A DNA stretch of 64,000 nt from Cymbidium sinense (Eukaryota > Streptophyta > Magnoliopsida > Asparagales > Orchidaceae): contig CM038215.1 of the NCBI GenBank assembly GCA_021442155.1, positions 213,026,982-213,090,981 on the forward strand, given 5' to 3'. A model generated the notes under the pieces. It saw only the letters and a program-made list of their open reading frames with translations, was not told the origin of the DNA and searched no databases. Positions 37,051 to 49,649 of the stretch are shown here, one piece after another; position 1 is the first letter of the stretch; every line of letters starts with the position of its first letter. Position numbers and translations under genes: made by a program.

Positions 37051-40000
37051 TGTTTATTTTTCAAACTTGGGAATTTGATAAATAAAATTTGTTTTATATG
37101 TTGGAACATCACGTAGATCTGCAGATGTACTCATTAGCATGATCGGGAGTGACATTGAGGAATAATGTACTATCTCAAGAGATAGAAGTCACCATCCTAC
37201 AATGGACCTAATCACCTAATAAGGACTCCTAAGGACAATGGGCCTTCGAATGTACCAAAGATCTTTCCCCTACTTTACATGAAAAGCAAGTAGGGCTTAT
37301 TTTAAACTGGGTTTGTTAAGTTCCCTATGGAGGCAAGCCCCTATAGTTAATTACATCTTAAGGAATGAGATTCCTTAAGAATACTCTCTATTAAGATAAA
37401 TGATCATTGTATCCAAAGATTTCAAAGATAAGACTATCAACAAATTAGTTATTTTTGGAAAATTAAGTGGGATTGATCAATAAGAGGGAGTTATTATTGA
37501 AACCAAAGCGAGATAAGTAGAGGATACTCATGATACTAGGAAATCTAGTGAGCATCCCAAATTATCCTATGGTTGGGCTTTATATTTTTGAAATTTGAGA
37601 AGAATTATATGTTTGAGTTGAATTTTTATTTGAAATCTAGGGATTATAATTCCATAACATAAATCGTGGAAATGCTTAAGAGGTGAGGATTTATCCTTGT
37701 AGCCCACAAAGGGAAACATCAACCTCATATCCTAAATCTAAGGAGCTTTTGTGAGGGATAAGGCACAACCTAAATCTAAGTCAAAAATGGGCATATGGTT
37801 TATCACAAGAGAGAATAAACCACCCATTGTGGACTTACATAAACTTGGGGTGTGCCAACTAACTTCTCCTATGATTTTAAATACATGTAGGCAAGTCTTA
37901 TGCTTTGCAAGATGGCTAAGCCATTGTTTATTTAGAAATGAGTCTAAGTCCTTAAACACACTCCCTAATAGACTAGATCATGAAGGGTATGAATTCATGA
38001 CTTAATCTAATACAAATTTTGTTAAGTTTTATTTTAATTTTTGGAAATTTTTAATTCACACATGCTATGGGATTTCATATGCCTAATACATAAGAAGATT
38101 GATTATAGGCCAAAATCAGAAAGAAGAAGGTGTGTTTCCACCATGGCTCTCAAAGGTCAAGCCATTTTCTTTGACAAAGGTGGAAGCCCTCCATTAGCAA
38201 GAGTGAAGCAATATGTTTTTATGCATGATGTGAGACATACATATAAATTAAGGGTTTAAATCTTTTATTATCTTTATTTATGTCTTAGGCTTTAGGTGAG
38301 GTTGTGAACTATTTAATTTAATTTTTAGTTGATTAATTAGATAGAAAATGTATTTTTTTACCTATGAGTCTAATTGCATCCAAGCCATTCATCAACCATC
38401 AAGCAATTAAGAAACTAGGAAAATCATACCAACTCTAATCCGCAGGCTAAACAAACATCAAATAATTTTATAAAGCTAATTGTAAAAAAAAATAAGAGGC
38501 GATGTGGGGTACAACCCAAAAAAAAATGTGGGTAGCTCTACCCTATACAACCATTATAAATGAATAATAATTAAAGAATTCATGTTATGGGGGTCTTCAT
38601 TCTTCATTTCTTCATATCTTCTTTTCTTCAATTCTTTCTTTCTTTATTTGACTTGGGATGTAGTTTGTTCCAAGGCTGCACATGGTACATAAGACAGGGT
38701 ATTATAACTAATATTCATCCTAAGTCTCCATAACATTCATTCCAAATCTTAATTACAAAATTTACATTAAAATGGGCAAGATAAATCTAACTAAACCTGC
38801 AAAATAGATATTAGCTAAACATACCACACAACCCAAGCAGTTATATGAATAATTTGGACTTAACACCCCACACATGGGTAACTAAGTCCACATATCCTAA
38901 TTTGGGTTATGCTTAGGGGTATAAGCAACCTTCACAGCAAAAAAAATATTTATATTTTTATTATAATGCCCCTTAAGAAAAAAACCCCTACAGAAAATAT
39001 GATTAGTCTAAGATTGCCCTATCATCCAGACTATGCACATGCACCCTAACATCAAATCTAAAACATTACTTCATAAAATAAAATTAGACATCAAACTATG
39101 CACTGCCCTAACATAGAGCTAGAAATGTTGACTTAGTCTAATGTGTGTGTTATTCAAGGCTTGTGTGACATGTCTTAGCTAGGCTTTAAGGTTGAGATTT
39201 CTTAAGTGTGTAAGATTTAATTTAGAGGGTGGTTTCATTTTAAGTGATTTAGTTGGTTTGTCAATTTTAGTCAATGATTTGATTTGGTTTGAATGAACCT
39301 ACACTTAATTACTAAATATTGTAAAGAGAGAGAGAAGAAAAAATCTCTTTCATCCCTACCTTAAGTAATCTAAGGTAGATTCATTAATGATTTTTTTAGT
39401 GAATATTTTATTATGTGTTTTAATTAACCTAAGTTTAGATTTGCTCTAAATAGCCTATTCAATAAGAAAGGCATCTTAGGATTAATTAAGTGGTACTATC
39501 ACATAACACACAACCATTTATTTCTTTCCACCATATATACCATGCATATGAATAAATCCTAAACTATACATGCAAAATTTTAGCACAACTTGATGATGAA
39601 TGCTAAGAGATATAATTTGAAATTTGATATTCCATTGATGCATGTTTCTATTATGTAAAAAAGGGGATTTTTCATCCATTAACAAAATGCACATTCACAT
39701 GTATAAAAGACATCAGTGAGTATGACGCCATTGTTTTCTACACCAGGTGTGTAAGATCTAAGAGGGCTACTTAAAGCCTCACGGATGTCAATATATTATT
39801 AAACACATGAAAATGTACAAAAAAAATAAATGGATGAAGAATCATGCAAAAGATTTTGTTTGTTTAATTTGGTTGTATAATTTACATGTGTAATGAGGAT
39901 CCTTCTTAAGTCATAACATAGAAATGCATAGGAATAGATTTAAGCAAGTGTTGTGTTCTTTTCAAATGAACTATACACTTTACAAATCCTATTCAAATAC

Positions 40001-43000
40001 ATGTTAAGAGAAGAGAAGAAAACAACATAAAGCACATCTTATGCCATAATCACATACAAGCTTAGTATTCATAAGTAGCATCACTTCATTCATAATCTTT
40101 GATTTATAGGTTTTGAAAATAATTTATGATTTAATATTGATAATAGCCACTCATATTCTTACTTTAGCCAAAACATGCAATTTTATATAAAAGAAAATAT
40201 TTTATTTAATTGATTTTTCAAAAGAGAAGAATGCATGATTTCATATGGCAAACAATATTTGGCATGCTTGGAAAGAAATAAAGTGCTGTAAGCATATGAC
40301 TTCATTCACCATAATTAATTCCTAAAGACAATCCTATGAAAATAAGATTATTTAAAATGAATCAAAATTCTTTAAAGAGCTTTTTATTTTTTAATTTGAT
40401 TTGACTTAGAAAAATATGAGAAAAGGTTGCTGGTCCTAAACCATTTTCCCCATGTGTGAATTGGTTTAGTTTAATTTTAGAACAATTAGGTTGATTTTAT
40501 CTTTTGTTTAGGTTAAGGTGTGAATTAAATCCATTAATTACCCTTACACACCAATTTAACATAATTAAATAAGTAATTATGAGCCAACATATGATATGCA
40601 ACCACATGGAATTTAAATCAATGCACCTAAGAAATAAAGGGTAATGCAATTGGCTCATTATTAATTAAGCTAAAGGGTTTAATTAAGTACTTTCGTAACC
40701 ATCCTACACATGTAGTTTGATTATAATTTCCTTTGAAGTTCTCTTAGGTTATTGAACACCTAAGACTCTACCCAAGATTAAGTGATTAAGTTGTGATTTA
40801 GTTTTGAGTTTGATTAATTAACCATTAATGAAGTGATTAATGATTAATCAATTTGTAAATTAATTAAGTCTTTATCCAAGTGAAATGGACTTAAGAGAAA
40901 AGATTGGAGAAGAAATCCTAATCTCATTCCCTAAGTTAATTCACTATTTCAAGATGATTAACAAGCTTAATTAATGAATTTATCACCATTTAATAGGTTA
41001 ATTAATCATTTAATTGATTAAATAAGTGATTAGAGATGAAATAAGCAATTACCCTAATTAATCCAATAATAAATTCTAAGAAAATCATAGGAGGCAGAGG
41101 TCATCTCACTAATTAAGAGTTTGGAATTAATTTTAAAATTTAAAGTAATTAGCTATTATATTTCTAATAAAACTAAATTGAGTGAAAGTTTACTTAAAAT
41201 CAATTGGTTTTAATTTTTATATTATTCCCTCAATTATCTTTAAAATGAACTTGAGTTTGTATTTTTTAGATTTTCTGAATTAGTTATAAATTTTGGAAGT
41301 TATGATTAAAATTATTAATTAAACTAATTAAAATAATCCCATCGGTACATGGTGTGGCGCTTTCCGTGGCATAATGAATAGCTATTTAAGTTATCACATC
41401 ATTGAGTTGGCTTGGCATGTGCTTTCTCCAGATCAAGATCAGATGGGCATGATTAAACCGGTTTGGCTTAAATTGAAATCTAACATGATTTAATCACAAC
41501 CGTTCATTCCAATCACGTGTAATGGATGGTGTGTGATCTATCTCTTCTTGAGCAGTGAGAGACGGATGCCGTCCATCGATCGTCGCTCGATCTGAGCTCA
41601 CCCGAGCTTGGATGGAGTTTAAACTCACCCCACACCTTCGGGGAGGAACAAGAAAGGTATCCAATGGCCAAGATCTAATGGGATTATAATTCCCTTCATG
41701 AAGGACCAAGCAATTTTTATCTTAGGATCGATTTTGAGCAATACCACACTGGAGGCTATCACCGACACTTCCAGCTGAGGAGGTAGCTTCATTTAGTAGA
41801 AACAAAGTCTTGTTGAAGGTATCAAGCCTTGATTTGAAGTGGATGGCTCGGTTGACTAGGATCTCCTTCAATGGCAATTGACTTTGGTCGAAGTCCTCCT
41901 TCCCATGGCTTGGTGACTTGGGAAACAACTTGGTTGAGCTCGACGAGGAGCCTTGATTGTGCTTGAAAGAGTAATTTGGATTAGATGGAGAATTGAATGA
42001 CTTGAAGTTGGGATAAGCATCCCTTGTTTTCAGCTTGAGCAAAACCGAGAAGGAGAAAATGGGGGGAGCTTGAGAATGCTTGCCAAGGCTTGGACCTTTT
42101 ATTCCAAGAGCTCGATCGAATTCAGTGTATGTGGTTTGAGTGAGAATAAGGGGGAGTATATCTCCCTCTCCTTGGATCAGATGGTCGATACTAGCTTTGC
42201 CATTTTAGGTTGGCATCCTCCTAGTGGTCCAATCCGAGTGATTGATCATCCTAGGATGATTATTGCTCAAAATGCGAGGCTTGGGTGGAGTTCAATCCAA
42301 TTTGGGTTTTTAGAATTTGGCTCAAAAGGTGCTTTAGGTCACTTTGGGTCAAGTGAGCCTAAATGGGTCAATGGCTTGATCAGGCTTGATTGGTGGTTAA
42401 ACTCACATATGGACTTATGATTGAAATATAAATTCAATTGCATGTGATTTGGAGTTAAATGAGTTTTGATTCATTTGATAATTTCAACTTCAAAGGATAA
42501 ACATGGGTTTGATTTGGGTTTGATGATTGAAGCTTATGTTTATATTAGGTATGTGATTGAAGGAATGATTGTTTGAAGAGAAAATCCAAAGGTTTGGATT
42601 GATTTGAGAATGGTTTGGCTAAGTTCAAGGATTTGACTTGAAAGAGTATAAGTTGGATTTTGGTTGAATTTGGATTTGAGTTTTGAATTTAGTTTTGGTT
42701 ATTTGAATTTATATTTCATTTATATTTGTGAATATAAATGAGAAACATAAATGGTTATGAGAAAATTTTTATGTTTGGAGTTTATTTGATTTGACTTGAG
42801 TCCATAAGATGAAATCAAAGCTTAGAAAATTTTAGATTTGGAATTGATCATGGGTTTCAATCATTTGATTGATTTCATGATTTGGATTTTAAATTGGTTT
42901 ATGACTTAAGAATCAATTGGGTTGAAATTGAGAATTTGGCTTGGTTTGAAGAAGAAGCAAGGTTGGGTTGATAGGTAGGCAAGTCCTCAAATACCCAAGG

Positions 43001-43138
43001 CAAAACTTATTCATATGGCTAACTCTTGAATTAGGTTGGGTTAATTCACCCAATCACTGGTTTAAGTCTAAGAACTCTTAGTTTGAGGAGTCCTATGTTT
43101 AGATGAAGTTGAAAGCTCACTCCAAAAGTGAGTCAACA
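37051..43138 (-). mobile_element. 3' LTR of element C, about 6.1 kb
   Basis: It follows the 5' LTR copy (55,453-62,337) closely from end to end. One large gap sits at 42,210, where about 1.05 kb present in the 5' copy is replaced by 21 bp. Many gaps of 2-10 bp separate the copies and differ from one to the other. A minus-strand frame at 41,722-42,042 (106 codons) shares wording such as IHFKSRLDTFN with 59,883-60,071 of the other LTR; I read it as LTR conservation and not as a gene. Nothing else in it is coding. Confidence 0.85.
42211..42231. other. 21-bp inverted filler at a deletion junction
   Basis: This 21-bp stretch is the exact reverse complement of 60,482-60,502 in the other LTR of C. 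It bridges a deletion corresponding to about 60,287-61,333, and its donor lies within the deleted span. The local sequence starts TGGCATCCTCCTAGTGGTCC. Confidence 0.8.
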
Positions 43139-45570
43139 AATTGGCCCAATAGGTGTGGTAATAAGGCATATGGTGTATTGGTGGATGATCAAACATTTGA
43201 ACAATCACAAGAACTATAAAAATCTACTTTAAACTCAGGTGCAGGAATCAAATCTTAGTGTAATTTGACTCTACTTATGTTAAAAATATAAAGAGCAAGG
43301 GGAATCCAGGGATAAGTATGTGCTTTCCACTGGAAAAAGGCTAAATCATAGGGATGAGAGGTTGAAAATCATTGAGGGAATTTGAAATCAACTAGGGATA
43401 AAAGATGTGAACCTTCACTAGAGCAGTTTGGTTGGGAATTTTATTCACTAGGGAGATTGGAAAGATTTGCATCTCAGAGGAGGTTGATTGATTTAGTTTA
43501 TTTGATTTGGTTGACTCCACTAGGAGGTTGATTGATTTGTTTGATTAAATTTTGGATTTTGAGATGGACGGTTTGATGGACCGATTGGTAGGATGTTGGC
43601 CTAATTCAATTTATGATAAAGGGTAGTCTACCAACACATTGATCTAAAAAAGGGTTGCCTTTTTTGGGTATGTTTGTAGAAAGTATAGTGACTTATCCAA
43701 AGTAGGAATCAGTGATCTCTTGGTGAGATGACAACCTTGACTTGAGTGAATGTCATTGGACTTAAATCAACTCAGATAAGAAATTAATTTCATTTTTTAA
43801 TTGTATTTGATGGATCCTGGTTTTGCAATGGATTGAGTAGATGTTGCTCCTATCTCAATTTATATAAGGGGGTAGTCTACCAACCACATATTAGGACATC
43901 CAACAAAGGGGTTGCCTTTTTTGTTTAGAAAGCGTAGTAGACTACATCCTCAAAGTGAAGTCAGGTCCATGGAGAGACATTGACCCAACCTCGGTCACGA
44001 GTGAATGGACTTGACTCAAAGATAGTTAAAATTAATTTCAATTTTTTAAATATATTTGATGGATCCATTAGTGATGGGACTAGTAGGGGATATGGCCAGT
44101 ACTTCAGTTATCGATCCAAAAGGACTAGCTTCCCGGCCAAGGGGAGAACTATCCAACCAAAAGGGGTGTCATTTAATTTGTTGTGATTAATTTAGGGAAG
44201 AAGCAGGACTCACATCTTTCAGAAAAAACCACTAGGGATGTAAGGTAACATGTCAATGACCTAATTTTCTTTATGCTAGAAGAATGTAGACTTATATCTT
44301 CCATGGATGATAGAGGTAATTTATGGCAAAATAGATTGAATGACCAAGGACTTAGAGAGTGTGTCAATTTATCTACTCTAGTTAGGAAATTCCAATAGAG
44401 TTCTGGCACTTCCTAAAGATAGATGCTTGCTTGGGAAAAAGGCCACTTGGGGCTTTAATTCTAATCCAAGTGAAATAATTTATGTTTGTTTGTTTATTTA
44501 TCATGGACCCTATTTGTATAAGGATCATATTAAGGAGCTATTACTGAACTATCTTTGTTGAAGGAGAATCATGCATCCCAAATTCTCCAACCATAGGGGT
44601 GGCTACTAGGAAGAAAGATCAATCAAGAGTAACTGCAGTGTCTAAATGGGGTCAAAGGACATGAAAGTAGAGTGCATAGGGACCATAGGGCTTTATCCAA
44701 AACGAGAAGATAATCTATGGGTATTGATGGCCAACTCAAGGAGAAAGCATGGGACTCATATCAGAGTGGTGTATCCTGGGTGAGTCATACATGAACATCA
44801 AACCTAAGGTGCAGTTTTTGCAACTGAAAGCATCGGGGACTCACATCTATACTGATTCGGGATAGTCTCTTACAGTTATCCGACTGGGGTACTCTTGAGT
44901 GAATGCCACTAGGGGACTTATATCAACTCAGAGGAAAGGAGCCTGGGACTTATCCTAAAACTCAAATATACTCAATGTTGCATGATGGCTAGTTCAAGAA
45001 GAAAGCATGTGACATCCTCTTAAATAGTCAACATGAGGTAGCTTCGGTATGCTGAGGGCCTACCAAACTAACATTCACTCGTTTTATAATGATCAAGTTA
45101 GAAGAAAGCTGGGACTCACATCTTTAACAAATGAATAGGGTGACACTAGCAAGGTAGCATGTGCTAAGACTAATGAGTGAGTGCCAGGGCTTGCTCCCAC
45201 ATCAAAATAGACAAAAAAATGTGTTTGTGTTTATGTTTAGGGGAAGGATGCACAGGTTCTTCACTCTAAAACAGCTTAAAAGTTGATGAAAAATGTGCTG
45301 AATGGCAATTGTGATCCCACTAAGAAAGGATGCCACTTGGGTTCTATACCTAACTTATGCTAATCAAATAGGATGCCTCTTGGGTTTCTCACACTATTAG
45401 CATTGGAATCATGTTTAATTTGTGTTATGTTGTGAAGAGAGGATATGATGCCTCTTGGGTTCTCTTACACCTACCCTAAACATGTGGATTCATAAACAAG
45501 CAAACAATGCTTCGAATGAAGAGAATATTTTGATGAATTGGAATAGAATTTTGATGATAATTATTTTCAA
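43139..45570 (-). repeat. 3' untranslated region of C, degenerate repeats
   Basis: This is the counterpart of 32,795-35,297 in B, with the same order of blocks: GGAATCCA-type phrases near 43,300, a TTGATGGACCGATTG block near 43,572, a TTGATGGATCC block near 44,051, GGGACTTATATCAACTCA near 44,914 and GGGACTTATCC near 44,947. The CCTCTTGGGTTCTCTTACAC phrase is at 45,451, with eroded copies near 45,330 and 45,374. No coding frame is seen. It is shortened by many small gaps. Confidence 0.6.
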
Positions 45571-45579
45571 ACATGATTT

Positions 45580-46700
45580 TATTAGTAGTATTTCTCCAAA
45601 TAGAGCCCATTAATTGGAAGCATCAAGTGTTCCCCTATATAATCGATGAGTTCATAAGATTCTCCTTGGTAGGCCTTCTCTATGACAAAAAGGCCTTTCC
45701 AAGTGGGTTTAAACTTGCCTCCCATCTTTTGACGGGAAACAATTGGTCTCCTTAGAATTAAGACAAGCTCTCCTACTTGAAAATCTCTAGGGCAGACTAG
45801 CTTGTTGTGAGCTTAAATCATCTTGGCTTTGTACAACTCGAGGTTCTAGCATGCCCATAGGCATCTCTCCTAAACCTTTGAGCTTTTCTAATCGTTATGT
45901 TCTGTAGTGATTTTACTACCCATTGCTATCTTTAGTGATGAGAGTTGCACTTCTAAGGGTAGAATACTTGGACCCATACACTAAGAGCGAGGTATAGGGG
46001 TTGGAGTTAGTATGTGGTGTGGTATGCCCAAGGCTTCAACTACCCTTATGCTTGTTGTCATTATGTCTTCTTTAGTATGGATGAGAGTTTGTTGAATGCT
46101 TTTGCTGCCATTTCCACAGGATAGTAGATGTGGAGTATCTCCAATCTATACTATATCTCCCATTGATCTTGGTGCTCTTGAATGCGGTACCATTATCGAT
46201 ATAATTCATCGAGGCACCCCAAACCTATATATGATATGGTTCTGAAAAACTAGAGCACATGCTGAGTTGTGACCTCTCAGTGGGATTGCCTCTACCCACT
46301 TGGAAAAGTAGTCGGTGCAACTAAGATGAATCGATGACCTTGGAAGAAGGAGGATCGATAGGACCCACTATATGTCTACCCCAACACTCAAATGACCATG
46401 AGGCCAATGTAGGATGTAGAATGTTGGGTGGTTGTAGGACCACACATGTAGACATTGGCATCTCCTAGCTACATCCATGCAACATAATCATCAAGGCCAA
46501 TAGTATCTAGTATCTTGATCTTTGCTTTCATCTTGACGATTGATGCCGCATCAGAATGTACCTGGTCATGATCTTTGGCTTCATGTTTTTAAATACATAA
46601 CCACATTTGATCAAGATATTACAAGGTGCCATCCCATGAGCATAAGAGAGCTCTGCTTCATCGATGGGCTTGTGATTTCTCTTGAGGTAGTTTTGTGTTC
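45580..46700 (-). pseudogene. Element C integrase, broken; catalytic Glu changed to Lys
   Basis: A decayed copy of the integrase seen at 35.3-36.3 kb. A zinc-domain remnant lies near 46,530 (VKMKAKIKILDTIGL). The core has IDNGT near 46,190, keeping the second Asp. At 46,095-46,110 the run AAKAFN stands where B has LAEAFN: the third catalytic residue is Lys (AAA for GAA). The first-Asp motif is lost (VAPTTFPSG-like). The C-terminal domain at 45,580-45,850 keeps the KPTW and YLKKY-like text in broken frames. It cannot have been active in its present form. Confidence 0.75.
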
Positions 46701-46769
46701 AAGTAATCTATGAATGGTTGCCTCCAATCTAGCTCCTTATCTTTTTTGCTGCCTCCCTTCAAGAGAAAG

Positions 46770-47200
46770 TCTCGATGTGTTCATCAATAAGGATAGGACT
46801 TGCTATTTTGGACTTATTGAATGGACTCATCTTCGGACATGCCAATTCCTTGGTGAGTTTGGCCAAAGCATCTATGTTCTCTCTCGAGGACCTTGTAGAT
46901 GGTGACTCGAGATTTGGGCCAATAGCTTCATGGTGTACTCATGGTAGTGATGAAGCTTAGGTTTTAGAACCTATAGGACCCAATATCTGGTTGATGACGA
47001 GAATCTAGATGTTGATGCTTTTGACACATATATAACTATCGATAATCAAAGCCTCATACTTATGTTGGTGCATGGATTGGAGAGATAGTATGAGAATCTC
47101 ATCATCACGGTCAGTTAAGAGAATGATTCCTACTCTTTCTGAAGAGTAGATCGTGTTCTTCTCCTTTTGAAAGAAAGCATCAAAATACATCTCCCAATGG
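46770..47200 (-). pseudogene. Element C second RNase H, broken
   Basis: 47,005-47,190 keeps the domain start: MYFDAFFQKEKN, with the FDG Gly changed to Ala, then GIILLTDRDDEILILSLQSM, then HKYEALI. As in B, Lys stands where the AEY Glu is expected. The later part (46,770-46,930) survives only as fragments matching the LAKLTKDLAC and EDESIPI text of B. Directly upstream in the coding sense the element jumps to the RT thumb, with no first RNase H. Confidence 0.7.
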
Positions 47201-47229
47201 TGATGCTAGTGTCCCTAAGTTCATGATTT

Positions 47230-47950
47230 GTTCATCGAGATCATCACTAAGCATGGATTGGTGATAAATGTCTTAGATATCAACTTGAATGATAAAGTTG
47301 AGTTAAACTTTAAGGGGTGGCATTTCAAAGCTGATCATTTGGGTCTATCTACATTAGTGTCAACAATAGAGAAACTTCTTGAAAACTTCTAATACTTGAT
47401 TCATTTTGAGGTTGTATTGCGATTCAAAACTACTCTCAAGTAAAGAGATGGTCTTCCATTTCTTTTCTTTTGACTCTTGATCATCAATAGCATTCAACTT
47501 GATCTTTGAATGAGTTCATTGAAGATGAGTCATTCTTGGTATGTGGCAGATTTTTTAAGGGCATGACCTTATAATAATAGTTGTCGATTCAAAAAATAGT
47601 GTTTCATCCTCGAGGGCCATCTTGATTTGATGCTGATTTCCAAGAAAGAGAATCCATGAGATGAAATGTCTACACATTAATTTTGTATGAGTGGAAATTC
47701 ATTTAGGACATGCCTTATTTAAGTCCTAAAATTACGCATATGTGAATTTGGCCATTCTTTTCTTACCACGCTAGTAAGGTATTTTTCTTCCCTGATGAAA
47801 CTAGCATCGTTCAGTTTCTTAACTTCAGAAATGACAAATTGTTCAATTTCCAATTGCATGCATCTAGGAGCTTGCTTGATAGGGTTAGCGTTAGGGTCTA
47901 TTGCTAGTTTGTGGACTACATCATGAGATAATCAGGCATCTCTTCATAGC
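47230..47950 (-). pseudogene. Element C reverse transcriptase, broken; first RNase H deleted
   Basis: RT wording matches B: the NKACPKDEF-like region around 47,710, an SFMDS-like run around 47,650, KVMPLKN near 47,565, and QVECY at about 47,490. After the Tyr of YVDD a 2-nt loss shifts the frame, so the catalytic Asp-Asp is not read. The text then runs to the thumb (GWHFKA near 47,320; RLRHLS-like near 47,275) and at once to the spacer before the second RNase H. In B the same thumb is followed by about 430 bp of first RNase H (62,387-62,820), absent here. Confidence 0.75.
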
Positions 47951-49270
47951 TCCATGCAAGCGGTCCTTAAACTAATAATAGCCTAACTAGGACTTTGGTT
48001 TCTTCTTCATTCAATAGAGACTGTATGTAGGTGGATCTTCTTCTCTCATCAGGTTGATTTCTTTGAGCTTTATCGATAGTTGAATGGATTTCTATTCAAA
48101 TTTTTGGAGGTGCATCTTTGATTTGAAGATCATCTGATCATCAAGTTTTTAAACACACATCCTCATAAGAGTTGGTGGTTTGAGAAGAACTATCGGACTC
48201 CAATGATTGGTAACAAGTAGTAATCATCATCATCATCGATTGACACTTTCTGAATCTAGTCCTCTTGATTGTGCATCTGCCTTTTATTCCAACACTTCTT
48301 GAAATACTCTAACTAGACCATGTATAAGGAATCAAATCTTTCGCAAGATTATGAACACAGATGAGTACCAATCAAAAGGTAATTCCATTAAATCTTTATT
48401 GTCCAAGTTCTACATCTCTTCTAGACTTGATGATGATGATCCCAATAGAATCTCTTTGGCTTGACATTCATGGAAGACCTAGGGGCTTCTTAACTACTAA
48501 ACCTTCAACTTTTGAGAGAAAGTGAGGTTAGAGCTAAAGTTCCCAATCTAATAGTTTTACATAAACGATTCAAACATTCATGCTTCTTGGAGGCTGGTCT
48601 TCATCTTGTGCTCAGTGTCACCTCCAATGAAACCGAGAGGGTTGTGGTATGCTAATCACATGAGACTCATCCTCAGATTCAAGTCTATGTGAATAGTAGG
48701 GTACTCACTGAACTGGAATGTGGCATTGGCGCCAACCCAGGTCTTCCACTAGGGCGCCTCTATATCTCCTCTACCTTTAGGTGGAGGTTAAGTCATTCTA
48801 CCCATATGTCCATATGGTGGAACAAACTGTGGGTGGAATGTAACATGCGGCTCTACCTCTTCCTCGGTGTCCCTTTTTTGCTCATTTGTACCTTCTTTCT
48901 TCTTTTTTATTTCTTTTTCTTTTTCTTTTGTATTTGAATTTTGGCCAAATTCATGAGAATAAATATTTTGATTTTGACGAAGATAGTAGGCCGCATCTTC
49001 ATATATCTCGACCTCTCTAACTGAAAATGACTTTTCATCTCCTTTGACATAGTATTTGATTCCATCTCTTCTAAACTTGATGCACTGATGAAGAGAAGAT
49101 GGAAATATCTTGTTCTAGTGTATCCAAGGCCTACCGAGAAAAATAGTGAATGATGTATTTGAATCAATTATATAGAACTTGGCTTCAGACTTCCAATCAC
49201 TTATTTCCAAAGGTAACACTATGGAGCCTAAAACCCTCTCACTTTGCTCATTGAATCCTCTCAATATCAT
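47950..49270 (-). pseudogene. Element C protease-RT connector, decayed
   Basis: This is the counterpart of 14.2-14.9 kb in A and 63.4-64.0 kb in B. The stretch shares phrases with B, such as GATTTGAAGATCATC (48,118) and GTAACAAG followed by TGATCATCA-like text (48,210). 48,907-49,167 is an 86-codon frame starting MIQIHHSLFF and ending in a Lys run; it lies in the connector on the coding strand but its frame does not follow the polyprotein. No active-site motif belongs here. Confidence 0.5.
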
Positions 49271-49286
49271 CCGATCTCCTCAGAGT

Positions 49287-49640
49287 TTAGATGTCAAACC
49301 TTAAGTAGTCAAGGGTTTTCAGGCTCATAATGTCCATCGATGCACTTGGATCAACCAAAACCCTAGAAAGTCTAAATCTTCCCATATCCATTGTAATGTA
49401 GAGGGGATGGTTGTGCTCCATATCCCCCAGAAGAAGGTCTTCGTCGGTGAATGTGACTCCTTCTCTTGAATAATGTGCCTCTCTCCAATATTGAGCTAAG
49501 CATATCTGGATCAAGAAGAGCCTTGATTAATGATTCCCTCATCTCTTTGGATAAGACAAGGGCATCATATATGCTTAGTTTAGGCAACTTTCTTAGGTGG
49601 CGAGGACATTGTATAACTTTTCCTCCACAAATATCCATGG
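49287..49640 (-). pseudogene. Element C retropepsin protease region, broken
   Basis: Two overlapping frames carry it. 49,372-49,638 starts with the lead-in KLPKLSIYDALVLSKEMRES and LIKALLDPDM. 49,287-49,514 then reads DLLLGDMEHNHPLYITMDM and GRFRLSRVLVDPSASMDIM. The Asp of VLVDPSAS sits where the aspartic protease catalytic Asp-Ser/Thr-Gly is expected, with Pro-Ser following. A frameshift near 49,400-49,510 separates the two halves. Element A has the same order at 14.9-15.3 kb. Confidence 0.7.
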
Positions 49641-49649
49641 GTGGAGCAT

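Noticed and set aside
41722..42420. Open frames on both strands (106 and 116 codons) in the 3' LTR of C, with partial matches at 59,883-60,387
   Set aside because: The match is expected because the two LTRs are copies. Frames shift between them, and the LTR of B does not keep them.
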